Part shown: piece by piece, positions 16,929 through 25,017 of the stretch | Layout of the letters: the number at the start of each line of letters is the position of its first letter | Position numbering within the stretch: the stretch's first letter is position 1 | From: Bacillota bacterium | GTDB lineage: Bacteria > Bacillota > Clostridia > Acetivibrionales > DSM-1351 | DNA: 64,000 nucleotides | Assembly: GCA_023409265.1 (NCBI GenBank) | Contig: JAEYHZ010000015.1 | Span: 62,001 to 126,000 of the forward strand | Direction of reading: 5' to 3' | Program-made: the position numbers and the translations under genes | The notes under the pieces: model-generated | Told to the model about the DNA's origin: nothing | Databases searched by the model: none | The model's input: only the letters and a program-made list of their open reading frames with translations

Positions 16929-17791
16929 TGTCCTACATTTTCGGCGTCTTTACAAAGTTTTATTATGTCCTCAAACTTTTCAGCCGCATCCTCATAACCT
17001 TTTTTGTAAAGCTTACGCAGGTTTTCAGGATTTCGCTCAAATCTGGATACTTCAACAGGTTTTTCTGGCCTGATTATTACGGCTTTATTATCCTTTTCGA
17101 GCTGTTCAGCCAATCTAACGCTGGCATTATAATTTAGATGCCGGTCTCTGATGGTATTAACCAGGTTTGGATATTTTTTCAGTGCAAGCCTGCAAACAGG
17201 ATAAAAACGGTTTCTCTTTTTTACGTAGCCATTATGTTGAGTGAGAATAACTATATGTTTATCAAAGCCGCTTTTCACTGAATAGTGTATAGGTATGGAG
17301 TCGGACGGACCTCCGTCTACCAGGTGTCTTCCATTTACCTCAACTATTGGGGATACAAGGGGAATTGAACTGGATGCTCTGACATATACCCCGTCGGTAA
17401 GCATATCTTTTATGGGGGTATACACTGCCTTACCGGTTTCACAATCTGTCGAAACAGCAGTAAGCCTGCTCTCTGAGTTTTTAAAACTATTATAATCAAA
17501 AGGGAGCAGCTTATTGGGAATATCGTCAAATAAAAAATCCATATTAAAAATAGAGCCCCTGGTGAAAAGACCAAAAAGACTTACGTAACGTTTATCGGCA
17601 CAATACCCAGCATTAATGTCAAGGTTTCTCCCGCGTTGACCGGATATATAAGAAACAGAATTGCAGGCTCCTGCCGATACTCCAATGATATCCCTGAAAA
17701 TAAGTCCCTTGTCCAGAAAATAATCTAATACTCCCGAGGTATAAAGGCCTCTCATGCCTCCTCCTTCAAGTACCAAACTTACTCTAGCCAT
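16916..17791 (-). CDS. Patatin-like phospholipase
   Basis: A 291-residue lipid acyl hydrolase with a Ser-Asp dyad. The oxyanion loop GGGMRG is at residues 10-15, the nucleophile lies in GVSAG and the catalytic Asp in DGG (VDGGPSDSIP). No signal peptide is seen, so it is probably cytosolic or membrane-peripheral. AAGGAG precedes the ATG. It is divergent from a zinc phospholipase C gene, with a perfect 10-bp inverted repeat in the shared upstream region. Confidence 0.9.
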   Translation of the reverse strand: MARVSLVLEGGGMRGLYTSGVLDYFLDKGLIFRDIIGVSAGACNSVSYISGQRGRNLDINAGYCADKRYVSLFGLFTRGSIFNMDFLFDDIPNKLLPFDYNSFKNSESRLTAVSTDCETGKAVYTPIKDMLTDGVYVRASSSIPLVSPIVEVNGRHLVDGGPSDSIPIHYSVKSGFDKHIVILTQHNGYVKKRNRFYPVCRLALKKYPNLVNTIRDRHLNYNASVRLAEQLEKDNKAVIIRPEKPVEVSRFERNPENLRKLYKKGYEDAAEKFEDIIKLCKDAENVGHQKQ

Positions 17792-18119
17792 TTCATTACT
17801 CCTTTTACTATTTGGTATTAAAATCCAAGATATACCAATTACTATTTTCTACTGAATTATACCTCTATTTTTATATATATTCAACAATGCTTTCTTATGG
17901 GATTTAAGAGATAATTATAGTAATGTTATCTTGAAAACATAAAGGTTTGGCCAGCTGTTGAAAATGTTAATTGATTGTAACATTTTCCGCAAAATTAACT
18001 TTTATAATATTTCGGGGTATATAATTGATACCAAGGCATGATTAAATACTTTAAACTCCGTCGATTTAATTATACCTGAGTAAATTTTGCAGCTTGGTTT
18101 GTACCCGGGAGGTTGTTAA
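17792..18119. promoter_or_regulatory. Divergent regulatory region with a 10-bp palindrome
   Basis: A 328-base region between the patatin and phospholipase C genes. GAAAATGTTA (17960-17969) and TAACATTTTC (17978-17987) form a perfect inverted repeat with an 8-base spacer, and TATAAT lies at 18003-18008 on the plus strand without a good -35. The palindrome could be a regulator binding site or a hairpin. Confidence 0.45.
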
Positions 18120-18854
18120 ATGCCTACAATTGTTGAATATTCTTATGGAAAACTGTTTAAATATACTATGAAAGCTATTAATCCGGTTAAAAAGGTAATT
18201 ATGACTACCGAATGCGCTGTGCATAGGCTAATTAATATACAGGCTTTAGTAATATTGAAAAATGATAATAAAATACATGAGTTTAATTTATTTTCACACT
18301 ATTTAACAGAGCTTAACCTTGGTGTTGTTTGGGCTGATCAGGATTTCAAGAGCTCCGGTCATTTTTATAATCCCTCCAAGGATAGAGGACTATACGGAAA
18401 TACAAATGCCCTTACTCTGGCAAATAATTATTATACCTTTGCATTAAGTAATTATGAGTCAGGAGATATTAAAAAAGCAATGTTTTTTCTTGGTGCAGCA
18501 GCGCACCTGGTTCAGGATATGACTGTGCCACAGCATGCTAATATCAAGCTTTTGAAGGAACACCACAAGTTTGAGAAATTTGTCAGGGATACATTTTATG
18601 AAACACCTGATTATCTTGTATATGATGAAGGCTGTTACCTAGAGAGTATTGCTCAGTTTATCAGGCTTAATGCCATAAGTGCCATAAAGGCAAGCAACAG
18701 GCACAGTGTCATATTTAATGACGAAAAAAGATATTATGAAATCACCAGACAGGTGCTTCCTTTAGCTCAAAGAAGTACTGCCGGTTTATTTTCAATGTTT
18801 TACAGGGATATACAGGCCAGTGAGCAGAGAAACGCTAAAGAACTATTTGTCTAG
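18120..18854 (+). CDS. Zinc-dependent phospholipase C family protein
   Basis: 244 residues related to the zinc-dependent phospholipase C / S1-P1 nuclease family. The most conserved block, HLVQDMTVPQHA, holds zinc-ligand His and Asp residues; further His residues (EFNLFSHYL, EHHKFEKF) fit the other ligands. Secreted relatives such as B. cereus PLC have a signal peptide and a mature N-terminal Trp ligand; here no signal peptide is evident, so location and activity are open. The ATG follows GGGAGG. A terminator-like hairpin follows at 18910. Confidence 0.75.
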   Translation: MPTIVEYSYGKLFKYTMKAINPVKKVIMTTECAVHRLINIQALVILKNDNKIHEFNLFSHYLTELNLGVVWADQDFKSSGHFYNPSKDRGLYGNTNALTLANNYYTFALSNYESGDIKKAMFFLGAAAHLVQDMTVPQHANIKLLKEHHKFEKFVRDTFYETPDYLVYDEGCYLESIAQFIRLNAISAIKASNRHSVIFNDEKRYYEITRQVLPLAQRSTAGLFSMFYRDIQASEQRNAKELFV

Positions 18855-18909
18855 TGTATTTATAGCACTAAAACAGTACCTTCAGTAAATGATATAAAAT
18901 ACTTAAAAC

Positions 18910-18959
18910 AGTACCTCCGGTAGATTGCTTATCTCATTAACCTGGAGAGTACTTTTTTT
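18910..18959 (+). terminator. Rho-independent terminator
   Basis: AGTACCTCC (18910-18918) pairs imperfectly with GGAGAGTACT (18944-18953), followed by seven T. The region after it (to about 19060) is very T-rich but contains no gene. AAACAGTACCT also occurs twice, near 18872 and 18906. Confidence 0.6.
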
Positions 18960-19097
18960 GTACTTTTTTCTTTGGCTTTTTTGTACTTTTTCTTTTACAA
19001 TTTTTCTTTGCACTTTTACATACAATTTTTAATAATTATTCTTATAATTTTTCTTAAAGATATTGTTATTCAAAATTTCTCATGATAGTATTATTTA

Positions 19098-19123
19098 TGA
19101 AACGAAGTATCATAATGTGGAAC
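19098..19123 (+). promoter_or_regulatory. KdgR-like operator upstream of kdgR
   Basis: TGAAACGAAGTATCA (19098-19112) is a GAAAC-N3-GTTTC palindrome with one mismatch, followed by ATAATGTGGAAC. The same arrangement, nearly base for base, recurs before kduI at 19908. It resembles the known KdgR consensus (TGAAAC-N3-GTTTCA). It lies about 12 bases before the kdgR start, so autoregulation is likely. Confidence 0.75.
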
Positions 19124-19133
19124 GAGGTGTGCG

Positions 19134-19892
19134 GTGAGTAATAATATACAGGTAATTGACAGAGCTTTAGATATACTGGAAATATTAAGTATTGAAAAGG
19201 AAGGGCTTGGAGTAACCGAAATCGGCAACAGACTGGCTCTGCACAAGAGTACTGTACATAGGATTGTTTCAGCATTGGCTGAGAGAGGTTATATCGAAAA
19301 GGTTTCCAACAAATCTGTTTACAGGTTAGGGTTGAAGCTTATTGAGCTCAGTAGTGTGTATCTAAACAATGTAGAACTTAAAACCGAAGCCAGACCTTAT
19401 CTTAAAGAGCTCTCACTGAAATATAATCTTGCAGCCCATATTGCAATTCTGGACGGGTGTGATGCAGTTTATATTGATAAGTTCGACACTGTTGGAGATA
19501 TCAGGCTTTATTCACAAATCGGCCGGAGAATACAGGTACACTGTTCGGGCTTGGGCAAGAGTCTGGTATCCGGACTTAGTGACAGTGAAATTGATGAACT
19601 GATGTCCGGATATGAGTTTACCAGATATACTTCTCACACTATTAGAAGCCTTGAAGAATTTAAAAAGCAGATTAATGAGATCCGCAGGTTGGGATATGCT
19701 CTTGATGATGAGGAGCATGATGAGCAGATACGTTGTGTTGCGGCACCCATTTATGATTACAGGGATAATGTAATTGCTGCCGTCAGTGTTGCAGGGCCCA
19801 CAGACATTATCAGCAGGGAGAAGGATGCCGAGATTGGTGCCTTTGTAAGGAATATTTCAAAAAAAATATCAAGAAGAATGGGACACAAGTAA
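19134..19892 (+). CDS. kdgR: IclR-family regulator, KdgR-like
   Basis: 252 residues: an N-terminal winged helix-turn-helix (about 5-65, including LALHKSTVHRIVSALAERG) and a C-terminal IclR effector-binding domain (about 75-250, with HCSGLGKSLVSG and RCVAAPI). KdgR repressors sense 2-keto-3-deoxygluconate and control pectin and uronate catabolism. The neighbouring kduI and kduD genes and the two GAAAC-N3-GTTTC operators support this role. GTG start at 19134 with GAGGTG nearby. Confidence 0.85.
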   Translation: MSNNIQVIDRALDILEILSIEKEGLGVTEIGNRLALHKSTVHRIVSALAERGYIEKVSNKSVYRLGLKLIELSSVYLNNVELKTEARPYLKELSLKYNLAAHIAILDGCDAVYIDKFDTVGDIRLYSQIGRRIQVHCSGLGKSLVSGLSDSEIDELMSGYEFTRYTSHTIRSLEEFKKQINEIRRLGYALDDEEHDEQIRCVAAPIYDYRDNVIAAVSVAGPTDIISREKDAEIGAFVRNISKKISRRMGHK

Positions 19893-19907
19893 TTTTTTGC
19901 TACATTG

Positions 19908-19933
19908 TGAAACTTGGTTTCATAATGTGAAAC
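19908..19933 (+). promoter_or_regulatory. KdgR-like operator upstream of kduID
   Basis: TGAAACTTGGTTTCA (19908-19922) is a perfect GAAAC-N3-GTTTC palindrome, followed at the same spacing as in the first site by TAATGTGAAAC (half-site 19927-19933). It is a strong candidate for control of kduI-kduD. Confidence 0.8.
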
Positions 19934-20111
19934 AAAGGTTGATTCTTGTTATATATTAACTATATTTTTAAGGCAGCAAATATTTAGAATTATAAAATGC
20001 CAAAAATTGCACAATATCGAAGTTCTTAAGGAAAAATTTTAAATTATTTATTAAATAATATTAAAAATAAATTTTAAATAAATAAAAATTTTTAAATAAA
20101 AATTTTTTTGA

Positions 20112-20176
20112 ATCGATATTTAAAATCGATATTCAAAATCAGTATTTAAAAGCAACATTTAAAATTAATATTTAAA
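20112..20176 (+). repeat. Five 13-bp tandem repeats in the kduI leader
   Basis: Five consecutive 13-base units with consensus ATCRATATTTAAA (20112-20124, 20125-20137, 20138-20150, 20151-20163, 20164-20176). The array ends four bases before the GGAGGA of kduI. The preceding 80 bases are almost pure A and T. The remainder of the 19893-20193 gap contains only the KdgR-like operator. Confidence 0.9.
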
Positions 20177-20193
20177 ATAAGGAGGAATTAATT

Positions 20194-21021
20194 ATGGAAA
20201 CCAGATTTGCTTCAAACCCAATGGATGTTAAACACTATGATACTGAAAGACTTCGCAGTGAATTTTTGATTCAAGAATCATTTGTTCCAGGTTCTGTAAA
20301 GATGGTATACAGCCATGTGGACAGGATAATAACGGGTGCGGCTTGCCCTGTAGAGCCCTTGAAGCTTGAGGCGGGAGAGGAGTTAAGAGCAGCATATTTT
20401 CTGGAAAGAAGGGAAATAGGAATTATTAATATCGGTGCCGGCGGAAAAATTACTGTGGATGGTGTGGAATACAAGATTGCCAGCAGAGATGGATTATATA
20501 TAGGGAGGGGCTCAAAGGACATAGTTTTTTCAAGCGACGATCCCTCCAATCCGTCTAAGTTTTACTTTAACAGTGCTCCCGCTCACACTACATATCCTAC
20601 TGAAAAAATTGAAATAAGCAGGGCGGAACCTGACAGACTTGGAACGATGGAAACCTCCAATAAAAGAACAATCTACAAGTATATTCATCCCAACGGGGTA
20701 AAGAGCTGTCAGCTTGTAATGGGAATGACCGTCCTTGAACCCGGCAGTGTATGGAACACAATGCCCTGCCACACACATGACAGAAGAATGGAGGTTTATC
20801 TGTATTTTGATATTCCCGAAACGGCAGTAGTATTTCACTATATGGGGGAACCAACTGAGACCAGACATATTGTGGTAAGAAATGAGGAAGCCGTTATTTC
20901 TCCAAGCTGGTCAATTCACTCGGGCTGTGCCACTCAAAATTATACTTTTATTTGGGGAATGGTGGGAGAAAATCAAGTGTTCGCAGATATGGATCCGGTG
21001 GATATGAAAACACTGGCTTAA
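20194..21021 (+). CDS. kduI: 5-dehydro-4-deoxy-D-glucuronate isomerase
   Basis: Converts 5-keto-4-deoxyuronate from pectin lyase products to 3-deoxy-D-glycero-2,5-hexodiulosonate in the cytosol. At 275 residues it is close to the usual 278. The zinc site of this cupin enzyme is visible in CHTHDRRMEVYLYF near residues 191-204 (two His and a Glu) with a later His in WSIHSG. Strong AAGGAGG SD. It lies 27 bases before kduD and is probably cotranscribed with it under KdgR control. Confidence 0.95.
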   Translation: METRFASNPMDVKHYDTERLRSEFLIQESFVPGSVKMVYSHVDRIITGAACPVEPLKLEAGEELRAAYFLERREIGIINIGAGGKITVDGVEYKIASRDGLYIGRGSKDIVFSSDDPSNPSKFYFNSAPAHTTYPTEKIEISRAEPDRLGTMETSNKRTIYKYIHPNGVKSCQLVMGMTVLEPGSVWNTMPCHTHDRRMEVYLYFDIPETAVVFHYMGEPTETRHIVVRNEEAVISPSWSIHSGCATQNYTFIWGMVGENQVFADMDPVDMKTLA

Positions 21022-21048
21022 AACAGTACAGGCATAAGGAGGTAATTT

Positions 21049-21810
21049 ATGATACTTGATAGTTTTAAACTTGACGGAAAGGTTGCAATTGTTACCGGTG
21101 CCAGCACCGGTCTTGGCCAGGGGATGGCAATTGCCCTTGCTGAAGCAGGGGCCCATGTAGTGGGAGTAAGTTCAGGCACTATGGAGGAAACCCAACAAAA
21201 AATAGAAGGGCTTGGGAGGAGTTTTTTGGCCATTCGAGCTGATCTGACAAGTATAGAACCCATCGGAAATATTATTGATAAAACAACAGAGCACTTTGGG
21301 AGAATTGATATATTAGTAAATAATGCAGGAATAATCAGAAGAGAGGATGCAATAAATTTCCCCGAAAAAGATTGGGATGATGTAATAAATATTAACCTGA
21401 AAACAGTATTCTTCTTTAGTCAGGCAGCTGCGAGGAAATTTATTGAACAGGGCTCGGGCGGTAAAATAATTAATATAGCTTCTATGCTTTCATATCAGGG
21501 AGGGATCAGAGTTCCATCCTATACAGCCAGCAAGAGCGCAGTAACGGGTATTACAAAATCACTTGCCAATGAGTGGGCAAAATTTAATATTAATGTCAAT
21601 GCCATAGCACCGGGATATATGATAACAAACAACACAGCCCCCCTCAGGGCTGACGAAAGCAGAAGTTCCGCCATACTGGAGCGAATACCTGCAGGACGCT
21701 GGGGGACTCCTGAAGATATGAAAGGAGCTGTTGTATTTCTGGCTTCCGGGGCTTCTGATTATGTAAATGGTTTTACTTTTGCTGTTGATGGTGGTTGGCT
21801 GGCAAGATAA
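21049..21810 (+). CDS. kduD: 2-dehydro-3-deoxy-D-gluconate 5-dehydrogenase
   Basis: A 253-residue short-chain dehydrogenase that follows KduI in pectin degradation, yielding 2-keto-3-deoxygluconate. It has the nucleotide motif TGASTGLG, NNAG, the catalytic Ser (NIASMLSYQG) and Y-x-x-x-K (YTASK), and ends in the usual VDGGW-type segment. Good AAGGAGG SD. Kdg kinase and aldolase are not in this window. A terminator follows at 21975. Confidence 0.93.
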   Translation: MILDSFKLDGKVAIVTGASTGLGQGMAIALAEAGAHVVGVSSGTMEETQQKIEGLGRSFLAIRADLTSIEPIGNIIDKTTEHFGRIDILVNNAGIIRREDAINFPEKDWDDVININLKTVFFFSQAAARKFIEQGSGGKIINIASMLSYQGGIRVPSYTASKSAVTGITKSLANEWAKFNINVNAIAPGYMITNNTAPLRADESRSSAILERIPAGRWGTPEDMKGAVVFLASGASDYVNGFTFAVDGGWLAR

Positions 21811-21974
21811 CGGTTTTGAACCGGTTCACTGTGCAGAAAAGTATGAAAAGTTTGCCTATTCCAGTATATTCGGTTTCAGTGTACCCAGGGGGAACTTTGG
21901 GCTTCATCAGCTTGCAGGGGATTCCATGCTTGCTCTCAGCGAGGGTGATGATACAGGCGCAAAACTGCGGAGTA

Positions 21975-22008
21975 CAACAAAAAAACACCGGGAGGTGTTT
22001 TTTTGTTG
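21975..22008 (+). terminator. Rho-independent terminator after kduD
   Basis: A 15-bp stem (21975-21989 with 21994-22008) whose core is ACACC/GGTGT with A/T tracts and a GGGA loop. The T7 run is inside the 3' arm, so it can work in either direction. Confidence 0.85.
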
Positions 22009-22026
22009 TTAGGGTTATGGAATATA

Positions 22027-22082
22027 TTGACTGCATGGTCAATCAGATTTATACTATTATCAGTAATTGACCGCGTGGTCAA
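22027..22082 (+). promoter_or_regulatory. Promoter with two TetR-type operators
   Basis: Two palindromes, TTGACTGCATGGTCAA (22027-22042, one mismatch) and TTGACCGCGTGGTCAA (22067-22082, perfect TTGACC/GGTCAA arms), with centres 40 bases apart. The first contains the -35 TTGACT; a 17-base spacer leads to the -10 TATACT (22050-22055), and the second covers the expected early transcribed region. This is a classical repressor-controlled promoter, probably bound by the TetR protein encoded at 22865. Confidence 0.85.
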
Positions 22083-22113
22083 AAAATGGAGATTTTAAAG
22101 GAGAGTGAAAAGT

Positions 22114-22872
22114 ATGTTATTTAAAGAGTTTGGTGACCGTAACCGGCCTGTTATTATTTTATTGCATGGTGGAGGATTGTCCTGGTGGTCATTGCAGAAA
22201 CAAATAGAAGTGTTACAGAAAAAATATTATGTAGTGACGCCAATTATCGACGGACATGGTGAGGACTGTAGTACTGTATTTACAAGCATAGAAAAAGCAG
22301 CCGATAAAGTTATAGATTATATAAAGAAAAATCACAATGGAAGGGTATACGCAATATGCGGACTATCAATAGGTGCTCAGATTGTTGTTGAGGTCCTGTC
22401 CCGTGATGGAAATATTTCTGAAAACGCAGTAGTAGAAAGTGCTTTGCTTTATCCTTTAAAGATTTCTGCTGCATTGGCAGTACCAACATACAATCTTTTC
22501 TTTGGGCTCATTAAAAAAAGATGGTATGCTAAATTACAGGCAAAGGCTTTGAATATACCCGGGCTTTTATTTGAAAACTACTATAATGATAGTATAAAAA
22601 TAACTAAAGAATCATTAATAAATATGACAAAAAGTAATGGTAGCTATGCTCTTCCAACAGGTATCAGCAATACCGCGGCAAGGACTTTAATATTGGTTGG
22701 AGAGAAAGAACTGCCAATAATGAAGAAATCGGCTGTGCTCCTCAATACTAAAATAAAAGGAAGTAAATTACAAATTATAGAAAAGAGCAGGCATGGTGAA
22801 ATTAGTTTAGCTAAAACTGAAAAGTATCTTGAGATATTACAGCAGTTTTTAAGGAGAAACCCCAATGAATAA
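22114..22872 (+). CDS. Alpha/beta hydrolase
   Basis: 252 residues of the alpha/beta hydrolase fold. An oxyanion HGGG motif (LLHGGGLSW) is followed by the nucleophile elbow GLSIGA and a C-terminal His in SRHGE. The substrate is unknown. GTG at 22105 is in frame, but AAAGGAG at 22097-22103 fits ATG 22114. It overlaps the TetR gene by eight bases, and both lie behind a promoter with two matching operators, so it is probably induced by a ligand of that regulator. Confidence 0.85.
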   Translation: MLFKEFGDRNRPVIILLHGGGLSWWSLQKQIEVLQKKYYVVTPIIDGHGEDCSTVFTSIEKAADKVIDYIKKNHNGRVYAICGLSIGAQIVVEVLSRDGNISENAVVESALLYPLKISAALAVPTYNLFFGLIKKRWYAKLQAKALNIPGLLFENYYNDSIKITKESLINMTKSNGSYALPTGISNTAARTLILVGEKELPIMKKSAVLLNTKIKGSKLQIIEKSRHGEISLAKTEKYLEILQQFLRRNPNE

Positions 22873-23497
22873 TACATTTTCAAACTTGAATGAAGAGAAA
22901 AGAGAGAAAATACTTAATGCCTGTCTGGAAGAATTCGCACTGAAAGGTTATGAGATGGCATCAACCAACAATATAGTAGTGAAGGCCGGAATATCAAAAG
23001 GCTTGCTTTTTCACTACTTCGGAAGCAAGAAGAACATTTTTTTGTATTTGCTTGATTATGCAATAGAATATTTTATTGATAAGTTTTACAGTTATGATGT
23101 TAAAGCATCCGGCGATATTTTTGAAAGAATAATGCAGCGAGGTGTCATTAAAATGAAAATTGCGGGTGAGAGGCCCCTTTTGTATAAACTTCTTATGGAA
23201 GCTTTTGTTGATATGCCAGCAGGTATGGAGGAGGAAATGAACCTTAGATATCAGAAAATCTATGCTGAAAATATGCCTGTTGTTTTTGAAAATATTGATT
23301 ATTCATTATTCAGGGAAGAAATTGATATTAAAAAGGCGGTAGAATTTATGACACTGTGTTTTGATTCCATCTATAATAAATATATTAAAACAGCAAAGGG
23401 GAAAGCTGCGCAACTTAGCCTTGAAGAAGCAGAAATTATGGTAAATGAGTACAAAGAATACATTGATATGATAAAATATGGAATATATAAGAAATAA
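22865..23497 (+). CDS. TetR/AcrR-family transcriptional regulator
   Basis: 210 residues with an N-terminal helix-turn-helix (about 12-58; NNIVVKAGISKGLLFHYFGSKKNIF) and a variable helical ligand domain. It overlaps the upstream hydrolase gene, so the two are coupled. It most likely represses its own operon through the two TTGACYGCRTGGTCAA sites at 22027 and 22067. Downstream genes yjbQ-like and the flavin reductase may belong to the same transcript, since no terminator is seen between them. Confidence 0.9.
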   Translation: MNNTFSNLNEEKREKILNACLEEFALKGYEMASTNNIVVKAGISKGLLFHYFGSKKNIFLYLLDYAIEYFIDKFYSYDVKASGDIFERIMQRGVIKMKIAGERPLLYKLLMEAFVDMPAGMEEEMNLRYQKIYAENMPVVFENIDYSLFREEIDIKKAVEFMTLCFDSIYNKYIKTAKGKAAQLSLEEAEIMVNEYKEYIDMIKYGIYKK

Positions 23498-23512
23498 AAA
23501 GGAGAAACCGGC

Positions 23513-23929
23513 ATGAAATCTTACCGTAAAGAACTATACTTTAATATTCCAAAAAGAAGAGCATATGTTAATATAACCGGTCAGGTTCAAAAGTGCATTG
23601 AAGATAGTGGTGTTAAGGAAGGAATGGTTTTAGTCAATGCAATGAACATAACAGCAAGTGTATTTGTAAATGATGATGAAGCAGGACTACACCAGGATTT
23701 TGAAAAATGGCTGGAGACTTTAGCACCTGAAAAACCGTATAATCAATATCGACACAATGGTTTTGAAGATAATGCAGATGCACATCTTAAAAGGCAGATT
23801 ATGGGCCGTGAGGTTGTGGCGGCAATAACTGACGGTAAACTTGATTTTGGTACCTGGGAACAAATATTCTATGGGGAATATGATGGAAAGAGGGAAAAGA
23901 GGGTTCTTGTAAAAATAATCGGAGAGTAA
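23513..23929 (+). CDS. YjbQ family protein (UPF0047)
   Basis: 138 residues of the YjbQ/UPF0047 family, often annotated as secondary thiamine-phosphate synthase enzyme because overexpression can rescue thiE mutants. Visible family features are the KEGMVLVNAMNITASVF strand region, DAHLKRQIMGREV and GTWEQIFYGEYDGKREKRV. The physiological role is uncertain. AAAGGAG precedes the ATG, 16 bases after the tetR-like stop. Confidence 0.85.
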   Translation: MKSYRKELYFNIPKRRAYVNITGQVQKCIEDSGVKEGMVLVNAMNITASVFVNDDEAGLHQDFEKWLETLAPEKPYNQYRHNGFEDNADAHLKRQIMGREVVAAITDGKLDFGTWEQIFYGEYDGKREKRVLVKIIGE

Positions 23930-23959
23930 CAGATTTAGGAATGGTAAGGAATAGAAAAC

Positions 23960-24673
23960 ATGAAAATATGTATAATTAATGGAAGTCCAAGAAAAGGAAA
24001 TACATACAAAGCAACTCAGATATTTAAAGCCCGCCTGGAAAATAAAGAAAAAATTGAGTTTACAGAATTTTTTCTCCCCAGAGATTTACCTCATTTTTGC
24101 TGCGGTTGTTACAACTGTTTTGAAAGGTCGGAAGATAAATGTCCGCATGCCCGGTATACATTACCTATGGAACAAGCTATGAAAGAGGCAGATGCACTTA
24201 TCATTACTTCACCGGTGTATGTTCTTGCTGAGAGTGGTGCTGTAAAGGCATTTCTTGACCATTATGGATATATGTATCTGCCTCACAGACCAATGGAAGA
24301 GATGTTTACCAAAGTGGGAATGGTAATTTCCACAACAGCCGGAGCCGGGACCGCTCTTACAATCAAAACCATATCCAAAAGCCTGAGTTATTGGGGTGTA
24401 AAGAGAGTCTTCAAGTGTGGACTAAGGCTTTTAGATAAAAATTGGGAGGATATGAAACCGAAAAAACAGCGGAAATTTGAAGAAAAGCTTTTTAAGAAAG
24501 CAGACAAATTTTATAAGGCAGTAAAAGAGAAAGATAAATTACATACCAGAATTCACACCAGATTTGTATTTATGATGATCAAAAAAATGCTGTCCGGTTG
24601 CGAGGATACTCATACTGATAAAAAATACTGGATAAATAAAGGCTGGGTGAATGGACAAAACAAACCGTTTTAA
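23960..24673 (+). CDS. NAD(P)H-dependent FMN reductase / flavodoxin-like oxidoreductase
   Basis: 237 residues of the flavodoxin-fold NADPH-dependent FMN reductase family. The FMN phosphate loop is NGSPRKGNTYKA at residues 6-17. A Cys-rich segment, CCGCYNCFERSEDKC, matches iron-sulfur flavoprotein-like members that may bind a cluster or use a redox disulfide. The typical ITSPVYVLAESGAVKAFLD block follows. Probably acts in the cytosol on quinones, metals or unknown electrophiles. Confidence 0.85.
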   Translation: MKICIINGSPRKGNTYKATQIFKARLENKEKIEFTEFFLPRDLPHFCCGCYNCFERSEDKCPHARYTLPMEQAMKEADALIITSPVYVLAESGAVKAFLDHYGYMYLPHRPMEEMFTKVGMVISTTAGAGTALTIKTISKSLSYWGVKRVFKCGLRLLDKNWEDMKPKKQRKFEEKLFKKADKFYKAVKEKDKLHTRIHTRFVFMMIKKMLSGCEDTHTDKKYWINKGWVNGQNKPF

Positions 24674-25017
24674 CACTGTTTCCGAAAGTTCCTTCTCAAA
24701 GCTGAAGTTCCAAAAGGTCACAGCTTTTTATATTTTCATAGATTTTGCTGAACTAATACATAACTACTAAATCTGTGATAGTTTATAGGTAAATTTAACT
24801 AAAATCTGTATCTTAAATTAATGAGATATAGACAGTAATCTACTTGACTCACAACATGCCAAATAATACAATTGTTACAATATTTTAACCCAAATTTTAA
24901 TTGGATCAAAGCAGGGTGGACTGTTGAGCAAATGTATTATGCTTCATCCTGAGTATCCATGTTATAAAGGATGAAGGTACCATTTTTATTACGACGATAT
25001 TTTTAAGGGAGTGTCAT
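24674..25017. other. Intergenic region with two hairpins
   Basis: About 340 bases without a gene. AAAGCTG (24698-24704) with CAGCTTT (24721-24727) followed by TT may be a weak terminator for the flavin reductase. Close to the LysE gene, CTTCATCCT (24942-24950) pairs perfectly with AGGATGAAG (24968-24976), a possible leader structure. No known riboswitch motif was recognised. Confidence 0.4.

Noticed and set aside
21767..22070. Short frames after kduD on both strands
   Set aside because: They run through a clear terminator and the TetR operators and have no SD or family similarity.
24914..24925. AGGGTGGAC resembling a T-box antiterminator element
   Set aside because: No specifier loop, no matching stem I and the downstream gene is an exporter without tRNA-linked leader structure.
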